Notes: a model not told the origin generated them from the letters alone. A DNA stretch of 64,000 bases from Anadara kagoshimensis (GCA_021292105.1 CM037865.1:65221630-65285629); one strand, 5' to 3'; positions 45,839 through 58,605 are shown, numbered from the stretch's first letter. Made by a program: numbers and translations.

Positions 45839-46500
45839 CGCCTTGCCAAAGTCGATCAGTATTCTATGTTATATGAATGTGCTGTGATATTATGTGCTAA
45901 AACCAACACTTACTGAAATTACTATTTTGTAGCATTTATTGACATTTTATATTTACAATGCACAACGAAGACACTTTACTTTCTAGAATGATTAGAATTA
46001 GGCGTTAATTACGCTTTTCAAATTGATTACAAATGATTGTGCCAAAGGACAAAGATTTTTCTATTTTCTAACTTCTAAGGTGTATTGAACAAGTGAAAAG
46101 CTGAATGATCTGTGCATGTATTTAGTGTGTGTAAAAGAAAAACATTCGCGCACCTGCTACAGATAATCTGGACAGAGATGGTACTTAACAAGGAGCTGGA
46201 ATAGTTTTAGTTTTATATATTAATATTTTTTAAAAATCTTTTTATATAAAGATCTGAATCACAGTGTATATTTTAACTTTTTGCATTTTAAAAAAAACAA
46301 ACTTTTTTTTTAAATTTAAAAAACAAAAGATATTTTGTTATATTTATGTAAATTATTATTTTAATTTTGATTGGCTATCTTCAAACATTGTATATATTAT
46401 CATGTTTTTTCATTAATGTTATACTCCTCTAAAGAGTGCAATATGTTAATTTTGAAGAAGAAAGCGAGTGAATTGAAAAATAAAAAAAAATGTATCTTAA
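45839..46500 (+). other. Brachyury 3' UTR (extent inferred)
   Basis: AT-rich trailer after the stop. An AATAAA at about 46,478-46,483 followed by an A-run is one plausible polyadenylation signal. Extent not proven. Confidence 0.35.
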
Positions 46501-47200
46501 CTATGAGCTATCTTAGTTTACACAGGTGTTAGAGAGTAAACATATCATTACAGTTTTACTGATTTTTAGCTGTCTGTGCAGTGAAAAGAATCTTTCTCTA
46601 TGTACACAAATTCAGGTCCGTTTCACAAGTTTTAAATAATGAAAAGTTATTAATTTCCAGCGTATTTGGTGTTCTTTAAGAGTTCATTAGAATACTTTAA
46701 CCAGTTCTCCTTTGTGGGTTCCCGAGATATGACCAATTTAGAAAATCGTAGATCTTAAACACATCGACAGTTATGAGATAACAAATTATTTATATTTATT
46801 TCCAAATCAAAAATTAGTGGGTCTTAGAATTTTAATATATGTGAAATAAATGTCTGGTTTTTCATTAATATGGATATATTTCACGCCAGTTTAAATACAT
46901 TTGGTTAGATTTTCTGGAATTTGTCATCAGGAGATGATGTGTATATTGACGTGCTTCTCATAAACAAAAACAATGACATGGAATTAAAGGATTTTTGGTT
47001 ACTGTGTTTTCCGTAAGAATTTAATATCGTCTAATATCTATCATGGCTTCTAAACAGTTTTGTCAATATAGATTTTTTATAGATAGTAGTAGTAAGCTGT
47101 TTTAAATCCGGTAATATTCACGTCGGAAGTTGTCAATGAGTAAACTAAGTGTGAAAACCCCGTAACTGCTGGTAAATACCCCAGACCGTGTTGTGACCAT

Positions 47201-47643
47201 GTTTACGCTATCAAAATCTTGATCAAAGTCAATTTGAATGTTTTTGAATGTTCTTTAGACCATCAAAAACTTTGAAGGAAAATGGCCAGAGTTTGAATAT
47301 TTGATCGAAAAGAACTTCATCCCATTTTTCTTATATATAAAACTTTGATCAAAGTTGATGGGATTTCACTAATTGCAAGTAAAAAAAATTAATTGACACG
47401 CTTGCAACTGGGAAACATTTCTAATATTACATGGGATTAGAAACCACAATGAAAGCAATAGAAAATTATAATTTTATAAAACTAGCAATCCTAAATTAAT
47501 TTTAATGTGAAATTTAAGTACATGTATATCAAGACGTTCGCCTCTGTAAGATTTGGCGAAAATCTTGGATGGTGTAAACACGTTAACTTTGATCAAAATG
47601 ACATTGGTGAAAGATTTTGGTCAAAGTTTTTGATAGTGTAAAC
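47201..47643. mobile_element. MITE-like element with GTTTAC(A/G)CTATCAAAA ends
   Basis: Left GTTTACGCTATCAAAATCTT and right TTTTTGATAGTGTAAAC are inverted relatives. The interior repeats TTGATCAAAGT-type phrases. Only short non-coding sequence lies between. Target duplication unclear. Confidence 0.55.
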
Positions 47644-47697
47644 CCCGGTTCAAAGACGTCTGTAGTTTCTTACTATAACATTGAGGTTCCATAGTGT

Positions 47698-47806
47698 TGT
47701 CATATACCATTTTTTGAATTTAATCATAAAATACATTAAAAAAATATTGTCATATACCATTTTTTGAATGTATTTTATGATTAAATTAAAAAAATGGTAT
47801 ATGACA
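47698..47806. mobile_element. Double palindromic insertion, copy D (109 bp)
   Basis: A truncated unit (47698-47747) is followed by a full 59-bp unit (47748-47806). Both begin TGTCATATACC. The loop TTAATCATAAAATAC of the first is exactly inverted in the second. GTGT flanks the whole on both sides (47694-47697, 47807-47810). Near-identical to copy A at 17085. Confidence 0.8.
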
Positions 47807-47851
47807 GTGTCGAAGTATATAAACATCTCAATAAAACGAGCAGGCCCAAGA

Positions 47852-47995
47852 CTTCAAAGTGGGTAGTGACTGTTCTTTCACCAAGCACTCAGCATTACGA
47901 AATGAAAGTCACGATTCTTTCGGATGGGTACTTAAAATAAACGAGATCCCGTGTCACGGTGGGCTTCGCACGACAAAGACCTCGGCTGTAACACT
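47852..47995 (+). mobile_element. SINE body fragment
   Basis: Matches the middle of the SINE at 58,606: AAAGTGGGTAGTGACT, CATTACGAAATGAAAGTCAC, TCGGATGGG, CCCGTGTCACGGTGGGCTT. Both ends are missing. Confidence 0.65.
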
Positions 47996-48231
47996 CAATA
48001 AAATCTGAGATAGTAACCTTTTTTGTTTGCAATGTTATTTGTGGTGCAGACCTTTTAGTTTCTTAATCATTCCTAAACAAGCTTTTGCTTAACTTAAATT
48101 TGGCAAGTTTGAAATCTTCATAATTTGTTAATCTTTAAGATATTCGGGAATTTAAGTTGTCATTTTGAAGGTAATTTAAAGCCTATAACATTTGTATTTA
48201 ATTCTGTCAAAAAGGTAATTTGTCCTGTATA

Positions 48232-48480
48232 TATTTGACGTCCAAAACTTCCATGTTCCTTTCACTCAATTTTGATTACACACGGGGCGGGTGTAGCTAG
48301 CTAAATAGTGGGTGCTTACCCTTCCAAAGCACCCGGCCTCACTTCCCTGGTGGAAGTTCACGTGTTCAACGCAACTTGTCAGTTTCAAAGTTTTTACTTT
48401 GCGGCTTGTGAATTGTGATTTGGACATGGATCAGTATGTTTGTTTTTGATTCGTGGTTCCGAACAAGATTGCCAAACGTT
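48232..48480 (+). mobile_element. 3'-terminal Penelope-like fragment
   Basis: Carries TTCCATGTTCCTTTCACTCA, GGCGGGTGTAGCTAGCTAAA, AGCACCCGGCCTCACTTCCC and TGGTGGAAGTTCACGTGTTC. It is 5'-truncated, and the translated scrap CTSLVEVHVFN-like is frame-broken. Confidence 0.6.
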
Positions 48481-48964
48481 GCTAAATTCATCTTAAGAAA
48501 TGATTGTGAAACTAGGTCCATCAAAAATTATTCACATCCTTCTTACTATAATTCCCATATAAAAGAACATCTGAAAGGTTTCAATTGCCTTTGAAAGCAA
48601 AAGAGTAGACAAGAAAGTCTTGCAGTCGAAATACTCGGAATAAGTTATTATAAGGACCAGTTGTTCGAAGCTTGATTAGTTTAATTAATTAATTAGACAA
48701 AATTTAAATTTCGCATAATTTCAGATCTGTTGTGAAATTAATGTTGAAAATGTTAAAAGTGAATAGAATTATTAAACTTAACACTATCAATTTGATGATT
48801 TTATTTTGATCTTTATCGTCTTTTGAATTTTTGTTTATCATTGATTAAATTAATCAAGCTTCGAACAACTCCTGCGAAATCTGAACTAGGAAAATTAGAA
48901 CTTGATTGTATTCTTAAAATAAATACCACTTCGATACTATTTAAATATGTATCACTTACTATAA

Positions 48965-49054
48965 TGTTATGCGCTGCTTTTGAATGTTTATGAAATGACA
49001 ATGCTTTCTTGTAAATGCATTCTTTCATAAAACGTCAAAGAAAACCACATGCCA
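48965..49054. mobile_element. Possible decayed member of the palindromic family
   Basis: TGTTATGCGCTGCTTTTGAA opens like copy C, and the right end (CCACATGCCA) is an imperfect inverse. An inner inverted pair TTTATGAAA / TTTCATAAA brackets the centre. No convincing target duplication. Confidence 0.35.
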
Positions 49055-49139
49055 ATAGTATAATTCAGTAAGAGTGTGGAACTGAACATATCAATAAAAG
49101 ACTTTGTTTGAAGTATAAACATTGGTGGCATTATCCGTT

Positions 49140-49860
49140 GATGTTAATTGTGGTTATCTAAATGGAATATAAAGGTTGACAACAATAAAGTAAACCAAAA
49201 GCAATTGTACCAAAACCATTCCAAATGACCATCCCAAAATGAAAACTTAGAAACTGACAAATTAAATGAAACACGTGAAATTTCACCAGGGAAATAAGGC
49301 CGGGTGCTCCGGATGGGTAAGCACCTCCTGTTAAGTAAGCTACACCCCCCACGTATGTTATCAAAATTGAGAGTGAAAGGAACATGGAATTGTGGGACGT
49401 CAAATTTATCAAGGACAATCCTGGACACAGAGACATACTAACTAACACTATTGTGATAACTGCCATAAAACGTTGTGAGGGTCTTGGTCTGCAATATCCC
49501 TGGGACAACAATTTATTTGCAAGCGGTCTGCATCGTTGTACAAAGTCCCTGTAGTGGAAACAAGCTCTATCATAGCGTATTGATTATGGAACAAAGACAA
49601 AAATAAGCAGGAAAAGCATGTATTTTGCTGCATATATAGAAAAGGAAAGTTGACAATAGAAAAATTTGAGTCATCACGTATGTCATACAGTTTCAAATAT
49701 AGCCTTTTTGTTGGCGTCTTAATTAAAGTATAAACCTAAATATGAAGCAGAACTCACTAGGATATAGGCCATTCACACAGTCTTCAAATTTAGGATTTTT
49801 AGAACTTGGAACACGTCATACAAACTAGGGAAATAAAAAGCAAATAAGTTTAACCACCAT
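49140..49860 (-). pseudogene. Penelope-like reverse transcriptase relic, copy 2
   Basis: Minus-strand frames give KLYDIRDDSNFSIVNFPFLY, then a tail with YPSGAPGLISLVKFHVF. These match the C-terminal half of this RT family (YDKRDDFNFSIVNFPF; GAPGLTSLVEVYV). Frameshifts separate the pieces and the catalytic motifs are absent. 5'-truncated. Confidence 0.65.
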
Positions 49861-50689
49861 TGGGGCTAACGATTAAAATGTCTCGACTTTGGATGGGCAC
49901 TGGATATAAGGACGAAAGGTTTAATTGGCACTTACCAAAAACTGTTTTACAATCGGTGTTCTTTACATTGTACATCTAAAACCAAAAGTTATAAACAACG
50001 AATCAACAATGTGACGTTCATATATAATCCATAAAATGTGAAGAAAAACATATTTTTAGTTTATTAAAAATATAGTTTACCATAGAGTGGCATTTATATT
50101 ATTGTATTAAGGGTAACGTTTCTATATGAAAATTAGTGGGTGACGTTCCTTTGTGGAATGAGCTGTATACAACGACAACATGCTATGGATAGGGGAAGTT
50201 GATAAACATCTATATATTTATTTATTATGAAACAATAAAACGCAGAACATTTAACAAACCACCGGTCTGTGGGGGTTAAAAGGGTTAACCCATAAATTAA
50301 ATCACCGTGCATAACGGTAGCGTGATGATACCGAGACACAATGGCGGAAGATAAAGTGGTTTATGTATTTTAGGACTAATTAATTCACAATTCAATTCAT
50401 AATATTTAAATGGGAATTGAAAACCGGCCCAACCAAACAAATCACACAATCTTGCATGGATAATTACATGTATAATCTGATTACATGTAGATGGGGTTCA
50501 GTGAGGTCAGATGGTGTCCACTTTTCCGAACACCGTTTGCGCTCTCTAGAGATGCCATTAAACTGTTCTTGGTATATTCAAAACGTCGCTTAGCAGATAC
50601 ATGCAAAATCATAGTTATCTTTGCAGTATATTGCAAGTAACGCAAAACACTTAGACCAACGCTCCCGGCAATATTGTAAATAGTTAGAC

Positions 50690-50742
50690 TACAAGCTTGT
50701 ACTTTGCTTTATGCTAATAAAGTTATTATTATTATTAACAAA
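50690..50742 (+). repeat. LINE-type 3' tail
   Basis: ACTACAAGCTTGTACTTTGC TTTATGCTAATAAAG then (TTA)n. Same tail as at 26,163. Confidence 0.4.
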
Positions 50743-50914
50743 ACGGCGACACCGTCCCTTTATACCAACATACCGTATACGTCTAACCAATGGACAGGAA
50801 AGAGTGTTAAATTGCGGTTAATTTTCTACGATTATTAAACAGTAAATTAATGCCTAGTATCTGCCATGAACTAATTTTTACATTAAATTAAACATTTAAT
50901 GTGCCAATTTTGAA

Positions 50915-51085
50915 TGGCGGGTGTAGCTAGCTAAACAGGAGGTGCTTATCCTTCCGGAACACCCGGCCTCATTTCCCTGGTGGAAGTTCAAGTGTTTAAC
51001 CTAACTTGTCAGTTTCAAGTTTTTACTTTGCTTCAGGGTTAGTGATTCGGAAAGGGACCAGTATATTTGTTTTTGATTTATAAAG
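50915..51085 (+). mobile_element. 3'-terminal Penelope-like fragment
   Basis: GGCGGGTGTAGCTAGCTAAA, CCTTCCGGAACACCCGGCCT, CATTTCCCTGGTGGAAGTTC. Nearly the same 3' module as at 48,290. Confidence 0.6.
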
Positions 51086-51089
51086 GAAT

Positions 51090-52740
51090 TCTAAATTAGT
51101 GCATGACATGATAGGGTCGGCATCGGTTGTACTTAAAAGCGATTTCTCAACGGGTAATCACAATTTCCGCAATATGTGTTTGATTTTGCACATCTTTTCT
51201 TGGCTACATCGTATATTGAAATTTAACTATCTGCTTCAAATATCTACTATAAAGTTTAACAAATCATATAAAACGGCTTTGTCAAAGCACAAGGCGTATT
51301 TTCTGAAATTAGGCTTTCATAAAATAAGGAAATAATGCTTTCGAAACCAGTAACCGACTGTAAGGGAACCCGTATTAATCATACAACCATCCAATGATTT
51401 TGATTGCAATATTAAAATGATTTTTTAAAAAAAAAGCACATACCAATGCCAAGGCAAGAAAGCTAAAAGAATTGAAATATGACGCTAAAAATTAAGCAAA
51501 GAACGATAAATATTTGTAGTTACATGTATTTATAAATCACACGGAATTTGTGTTTATGTTCAACTCCAATAGTCACATCCGGTATAAAATAAGCAGAAAA
51601 TTGTATCCTGAAAGGGAATTAAAGTTGGGTTTGTTAAAAGATCATCATTTCGTCAATTAATATATCTGAGTTTAATCTGAGAAGGCAGGTATAACTTTGT
51701 TTGTTATCGCTTTCTTTATGACCATCATATATAAACAAACAGACAAATATTTCATTAATATGCCTTCTTTTGAAAACTTTGCTATGATAAAATTTCAAAA
51801 GCTTTTTTGAAATTAGAAAGAGGACCACACAACATCCTCGAGACGTCAATATAAACATTAAAAACGCCACCTAATATGAGTAGTGGTAAAGAATATATTC
51901 ACAGCGAACATTTGAAGGAGAAAAGTCTATACACAAACTTTAATAACTTAACAAATTCCAAATGTCAATTGGCCACCATGTTTTTCATTTCTATTTTGAG
52001 CTTTTCAAAATCCATGTAATAGCCTTCTTTGACTGTAAGATAATGTGTAGATGTGAGTAGTTAGAAGGGGCTGGGTAATGATATAAAATTTTTGTTCATA
52101 TCGTTTGAATCAAGAATAAAACCCATTCAAGTCACGCGTTAATAGAAAGAGTCGCTTTTTAACAGGCTCATCTCTAAACAAACATGCTTTATTTTTGACT
52201 ATAGAGTCATATAAATATAGTGACGGCGTGGTCCATACTTACAATAGTCATAGGCTATAGGCAAATGAGACTTTTTAAGTTAAGGGTTATAATGGACAAG
52301 GTCGCCAACACTTAAAATTATTTTTAAAATGTTTGAGTTTTAAAATGACAAAAAGAGGAAAACAATGACTCAATATACTGATAATGGCAAAATGTCTGTA
52401 ATTATCAATGAAACTGTCACTGTCGTCTGCTAATAAATAACTGTAACGTTTAAAAACCAATTAAAAGTGATTTTAATGTAACAAAATTTATATAATAATT
52501 GGTATGTTGCCATTATAACTGTACCATGGAAAGATGAAACTCATTCTGTACTTGACAATAACAGCAAGCGGTATGTGGAGGGTATATATTGAAGGATTTT
52601 CAAATGATCTAATATAGTCTTTCAAATGTCGCACAAAGGATGCAAAACAAATCCATTATTTTGTCCTTAATATGACCTTGGAAATAAATAAAAAATAATA
52701 ATTATGATTTCTTAATTTTTATGGATAACATTTACAGGGG
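51090..52740. other. Intergenic, nothing recognised
   Basis: Only short chance frames; no gene, element or repeat identified. Confidence 0.5.
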
Positions 52741-53654
52741 GAGGGGCTGACAGTCCAGTTTTTTTTATTTCTATTTTGTATTTATGCACCACTTGTTGTA
52801 CAATAAGTGGAATGGATGTGAGTCCTCCAACAGACAAATTGGAACTGTGACTACACCACTGGATATTTACTCCAGTGTCCGTTCAAAGTAGGGTACATTT
52901 ATAATCAGTAGTCCTAATATCTGTTTGTCCTTTAATGCATTGTCTCGTTTTTCTGTTTCTATCGTTAACTTGTATTGTGTCGTGTTCTTGGTTGTGTTTA
53001 TCGTTGCCATGGTTTTCAGTAATATGCTGATAAATTTCAAATGTGTTCAACTAACATGTCAAAATGGATTTACCAAAGTTCTAAGCTTGTTAGGCGTTTG
53101 GTTTTTACAATATATCCCTTGAAATAAACTCCATTGCACTGACACTATTACGATTCAAACAATGAAAAGACTTGGTGGATTTTTGGGCGTAAAAGTCTTG
53201 TAGATGTTGATACGACATACATGTCAAACAGAATGACCTTTCTGGTAGTGCAATATAACCAAACACTTTATGTTATGTTACGTCCTTGCCTTTATTTACA
53301 GGTACATGTCTTTACTTCTGCTTTATACAAGCAAGTAAGTGTACCTTGATTCCACTTCAAGGACCAATCGTCTAAAATGTGTGCAGAAACCAAAATGTTA
53401 TGTTTCTAGCGTGATTTTAGTCATATCATATCATTTTAGTATTAAAAATAAAAAACTTTTTAAAAATATCTTTTATATTCTATTAATAATTGTTGACATT
53501 AAACAATCGTTCATTTGTTTCTCTTTGTGTTTTAAAGGAGTTTTGATGGTGTTCTGAGCACATCGGAACAATTAAATGACTTATAGTTATTTTGTTCTCT
53601 TAAAGTCACCATTCTTTAGTTAATTATAATTGTAAGTTGTGTTTGGTAATATAA

Positions 53655-54115
53655 TTTCCTAATAAACAATCGGTATACCAATGGGCACAAACTGTGCACC
53701 ATAGTTTGCTGATTTGTTTCTTTACTCGCGTGAAGCAGAATTTATGCAGAACCTTGTGAAATTAGGTGAAAACTTGAGACTGTCGCCAAATCATGATGTT
53801 CTATCTCTTAATTATCTCAAATTTGGATATTATGTGAATGTCATCTATCCTAGTTAACTTGTAATAAAAGATATGACCGATTCCCCAATCTCTAATTCAT
53901 ATTTAGACTTATACCTAAGTTATTACGCCAACAAACGACTGCATTTGAAGCTGTATGAACATATATGATAACTTCAATTTTTTGTTGTTAACTTATCTTT
54001 TTATGCAGCAATATGCCTGCTTCTTCTGCTTATGATGTTTATGTTTCACAATTAATACGCCATGGAAGAGCTTGTTCCCACTGCGGGAACTTTATACAAC
54101 GAGACGTATTGCTTA
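53655..54115 (+). pseudogene. Penelope-like reverse transcriptase relic, copy 3
   Basis: GGTATACCAATGGGCACAAA codes GIPMGTNCAP followed by an in-place stop (CACCATAG). Further pieces read ADLFLYSREAEFMQNLVK and the YLDLYLSYYANKRLHLKLYE region. Multiple stops and shifts. The empty CTTTATACAACGAGACG site here helps define the insertion in copy 1. Confidence 0.65.
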
Positions 54116-55594
54116 CAAATATATATAGTATTTGCTTTCTCTTTTGAATTTTCTTAAACACTTGATAAACACTGTTGTTTCTGTCATTTTATAATTTAGA
54201 AATATGTGAGAGTTGTTTAACTTTACATTAAAGCATCGGATACCTTTAATAGATTAGTGGTAAATTTTTTCCAGAGGGAATCTGTGATTCGGCATATTTA
54301 TTGTCATTGTGGTGGAAAAGTGTAGTGGTAATCCGCAAGGAATTACTATAGAAATAAATAAATAAATAAATAAACAGAAAAATAACACACAGGTCAGTCG
54401 ATATTGTTTCCTCTGGGCGATATTGATATATATTGACGGGTGACCGCTGAGGGAGCACCTGTTATCATCTTATACTCTGTATGAACTTGATTATCTCAAC
54501 ACGTGCGAATAAGAAGATTAACCAACACTAATCAGTTTTCATGAATTAATCTTAATTTATTTTCTTGTAATTCCATTCTACAAAAGGTGTCTTGATAACG
54601 GTAAACTTTGTCAAAATTTCTTAAGAAAACTCATCAAGATTTCACACTGTTTTGTATGTAATCTACAGAAGTCGTATTACCAAACAATAACAAATCCGCT
54701 ATACTTGATAAAAAGATCACCTAGTACTCAATAGAAAGTGTTAGAAAATATCACAAGTCAAGATATTTTTAAGTTTATACTTATATGAATCAGTTATACT
54801 CGGAATCTCTTTGATCTTTACATTTGACAATAGATTTCAGAAGGCGATGGACTGCTCCGTTTATTTATACTAATCCATTCAGGTTAAAATCAAACTTAAA
54901 TAGCTAAATAAAAGATGAAACAAGCCGCTTAAAAAACAAATCGTTGGGTAATGTGTCAATATCATCAAAACAGTGTGTGTATATATAATTGAATTTTTAT
55001 GGTGTTTTTAAATATATCAGTGATAGACAAATTTCACTCTTTTGTGATTAAAATACACTAATCTACTGTGGCCAAACATTGCTGTTTTCTCAGCGTATTG
55101 ACTCAAGTGTTCTAATCCGATAGAAGTTTTACCGGTCTCAACAAAATCATTTGATCAAATTATGTGTAAATATTGGATAATCAAACGATCACGTGACATC
55201 ATATTCATTGGAATTCCTTATATTTAGAAGTTCAATAAGTTCTCAGCATTGCTATTTCAAAAATGTAGTTTATCTTTCTTAAAGTACAATTAATTTTTTA
55301 AATGTTTGGACTCATTTAATTTGATTCCAGTTTGTATTCTATTAACTGTCATGATATGAAGTAAAGAGTAGCTTAAGACAAATGCACTTGGTGATTTTAA
55401 GTGTTCATTTTATTTTATTTGTCTCGTATTGTAAATTTCATTGTGTAATTCTGGTGTTTTTTTGTAATTCAACCTTGACGCTAAAATTGGTGTCAGCAGT
55501 TCTATTCGCGAATTTTCACATCTTACTTACTTTACTCAGTCTGTTTCAATCGCTTTTCAGCTGTAAGCGTCTTTTTTAGCGGCCACATGGGCCT
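54116..55594. other. Intergenic, mostly unrecognised
   Basis: Contains a LINE scrap (YCHCGGKV) at about 54,298 next to a short (AAAT)n at 54,352-54,374. The rest is unrecognised AT-rich sequence. Confidence 0.45.
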
Positions 55595-55822
55595 ACTCTT
55601 TTTAGAACTCTACAGAGATGTCTTTAGCGTGCAATGAGACACAGGTCCTCGGTTTTTAATCTCATCCGAAAGACTATACTAGTATTTAGCATTTAATTAA
55701 CAGCTAAATAAAACGGACAGGAGATGAAAATCATCTCAAAAAAATTCTGAGTGAGGTTCGAACCCACAACCTTGATTTCGAAAGCCAGTGAAAGTACCAC
55801 TCGGCTATGCCCGACCACATTT
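55595..55822 (-). mobile_element. tRNA-derived SINE
   Basis: On the minus strand the head reads GGCATAGCCGAGTGGTAC (A box) and GTGGGTTCGAACCTCAC (B box and T arm), with TTTCGAAAT in the anticodon-loop position as in a Ser-CGA tRNA. The anticodon stem does not pair, so it is not a working tRNA. The body includes GACCTGTGTCTCATTGCACG-type sequence. Confidence 0.55.
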
Positions 55823-55825
55823 AAA

Positions 55826-56430
55826 TTTTCCAATTTTATTCTTTGCGGTATATCAATGGGCACAAATTGTGCACCACTGCTTGCTGATTTATTTCTTTAT
55901 TATTATGAACCACGAAAGGCTATATTTGATACTACATGACAAACGTGATGACTTCAATTTTTCTATTGTCAACTTTCCTTTTCTATGCAGCAGTATACCT
56001 GGTTCTCCTGCTTATTGTGTATTTCAACGGTTTCACAATTAATATGCTTTGTTAGAGCTCGTTCCCACTACGAGAACGTTATACAACGAAGCAAGCTGCT
56101 TACAATTAAAATGTTAACCAGGGGATATTGCAAGCCTAGGCTTATAAAGACCTTCAGAATTTTTTTTATGATCGTCATCACAATACTAGTATTGTTGATA
56201 AGTATGGCGTCTCTGTCCAGGATTACCCTAGACATATTTGAAGTCCCATAGTTCCATGTTTCTTTCATTCTTAATTTTGATTATACGAGTGGCAGATGTA
56301 GCTGGACCGTCAGGAGGTACTTACCCTTCCGGAGCATCCGGCCTCACTTACATAATGAACGTTCATGCATTAACTTAATTAAAACAAAAACATTTTTCTC
56401 TGCCGCGCAGTTTGGGATTGTGATTTGAAC
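55826..56430 (+). pseudogene. Penelope-like reverse transcriptase relic, copy 4
   Basis: GISMGTNCAPLLADLFLYYY is followed, after an internal deletion of the palm region, by LHDKRDDFNFSIVNFPFLCS and SIPGSPAYCVF. The 3' part carries the GGAGCATCCGGCCTCACTTA module. Inactive. It provides the uninterrupted GTTATACAACGAAGCAAGC site. Confidence 0.7.
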
Positions 56431-57160
56431 ATTTTCCATGAATATTTACGCATTTACGAACAATTTTTCTCGGCCACCCTCTTGCTTACGCAAACATTAT
56501 TCGTATGTTAACAAGTAAAGTCTTCCAATACTATCATTGGTTTTTAACATTATAATTGACCTTTTAACATTGTTCTTGGGGTTTCCATCAAATTTTAATT
56601 TTTAATTTTTTGTTACACTATTCCTGGTTTCTCCATTATTCGTTGTTTTGCAAACATTTCCAATATTTCAGCTCCATCTTTTGGTGGTTTTCAACATACT
56701 CCTTTCTTTTTTGATATTAAACTTTGCTTCTGTTTAACAATGTTCTTCGCGTTTTTGATTGTTTCAATACTGTTTATGGCTTTCCTTACACTGGCATTGA
56801 CTTTCATTTTGCTAATGAGTTTTAAATTTATGTTGAAGTTTTTGACTCGGGATATTCACCAAGTTGGGCACATTATGTACTAGTTATTTTTTACGAATAA
56901 TTATTTAGTTTGTAGACAGGATAAATGATGCGCGACTCAGTTATATGTAGACAATTATAAATAAATAAATAAATAAATAAATAAAATTTATAAATAATAG
57001 AAAAGTAAGAAGTTGAGTTTGCACATCATTAAATAAAAGAACACAATTAGCATATTTTGCTTCATGAACACTAAAGACTAAACTGCTAAGTAGCTGCTGC
57101 CAGTAGAAAAACGGTAAAGCAGCCACATCTGATGATTATCTAGTCTATTTGATTCGTCCC

Positions 57161-57228
<68 letters not shown>

Positions 57229-57449
57229 TCTTTATAAAGAACACATTTGCAAACAGTTTACATGTGTGTTTTTGATGCAGTGTCTGGTCATTTGTTTCAA
57301 AGAACAATAATTTAGGTATTTATTCCGGAGAGGTGGAACAACTATGTTAACAACTCCAATAAAGCCAGAACTGGCACTAATGGTTCGATACTGCTATGTT
57401 AAATCCATAATTTAGAAAAGCTGGCAGTGAAAAGGGAAGTAACCACTAT

Positions 57450-57495
<46 letters not shown>

Positions 57496-58590
57496 AATGT
57501 CAATTTCTTGAAAATTACTTGAATTTCAAGCAATTTCTAGAAAGAAAAAAATGAACTGAACATTTTTATAAAGAAATCTTTGATTAATAACTAGAATTTG
57601 TTCGAGACGCTTACAATAAGCAAAAAAGTGATACTGAAGAATGTTATTTTCGGACTGCAAAATGTCGATGGTACAATATTGTACATATCATTCTCTAAAT
57701 AATTATTCATTATTTTTCCCAAATCGGATAATCTTCCATCAAATTTCAGTATAACTGAACAGTTTAACAAAAAGACTGAATTGAATATAAAACTTTGACA
57801 AAATCAAACTATTCTTTTGTGAAATCAAACAACGAAGCTTTGGGTAAAATTTAAAGAACACAGAATATCTTTTTCTAACTTGTACCATTTAATAGAACAT
57901 ATCCGGCAGTAAAAATGCAGTCCTTTTTATTTTCAATGCCATCTTACTTTTTTGGTAAAATCCAGGAAGATCAAGATCTCAAAAACAGAACTAATTTATA
58001 ACTTTAAGAACAAAGAAAGAAATGGCACACAAACACTTAAATCTTTAAATCCCGACTTTGAACCTGCAAAAGACAGAGAAGGTAACACAAGTGCTCTAAG
58101 GGAGATAACTCTAGGAAAACGCGAATGTACGTTCGAATTGCCTCGGGACTTATTATGTGTCGTTAAACACGCGCTAAAGTGCCTTCATCGTACGTGTGTT
58201 GAATAATTTTGCATGAAGAAGAAAATTTTGAAAGAAAGTACGTTTGTTATATGTACACAGACACGTTAAAGTTACAGACTGCACTTAAAAGGTATGCATT
58301 TTCTTATAAACTTGTTAATACCCCGATCTGGGATTGATCTGTTGCATGCCGGCCACCTGTCAATAACAATCTCATAATAATCAAATGTTGTATAATAAGT
58401 AACTAAGTTTATTGATCTTATTATCACTGTGGTTATTGTTGCCACGTTGTCCAGAGTGGAGGAAATATTTTCAAGTTTTTCTCTTAGATGCACAATAGAT
58501 GATTAGCATAACAAACTATTAAAAGTTTAGAATGACAAAACAAAGTTACAATTTTATATTATTTTATTTTAAAAAATTAAATAAACACAG
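56431..58590. other. Intergenic with simple repeats
   Basis: (AAAT)n at 56,959-56,983, (TTTA)n at about 57,163-57,230 and (CA)n at 57,451-57,493. A frame at 57952-58206 has no recognisable domain and contains the mollusc-common AGGGAGATAACTCT motif. I do not call a gene. Confidence 0.5.
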
Positions 58591-58605
58591 AGCTATTATC
58601 TGGTT

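Noticed and set aside
55745-55822. tRNA-Ser-like sequence
   Set aside because: A and B boxes are present but the anticodon stem does not pair and the flanks match a SINE body.
57952-58206. 84-codon plus-strand frame
   Set aside because: Starts at GTG, matches no family I know, and contains a common molluscan repeat motif.
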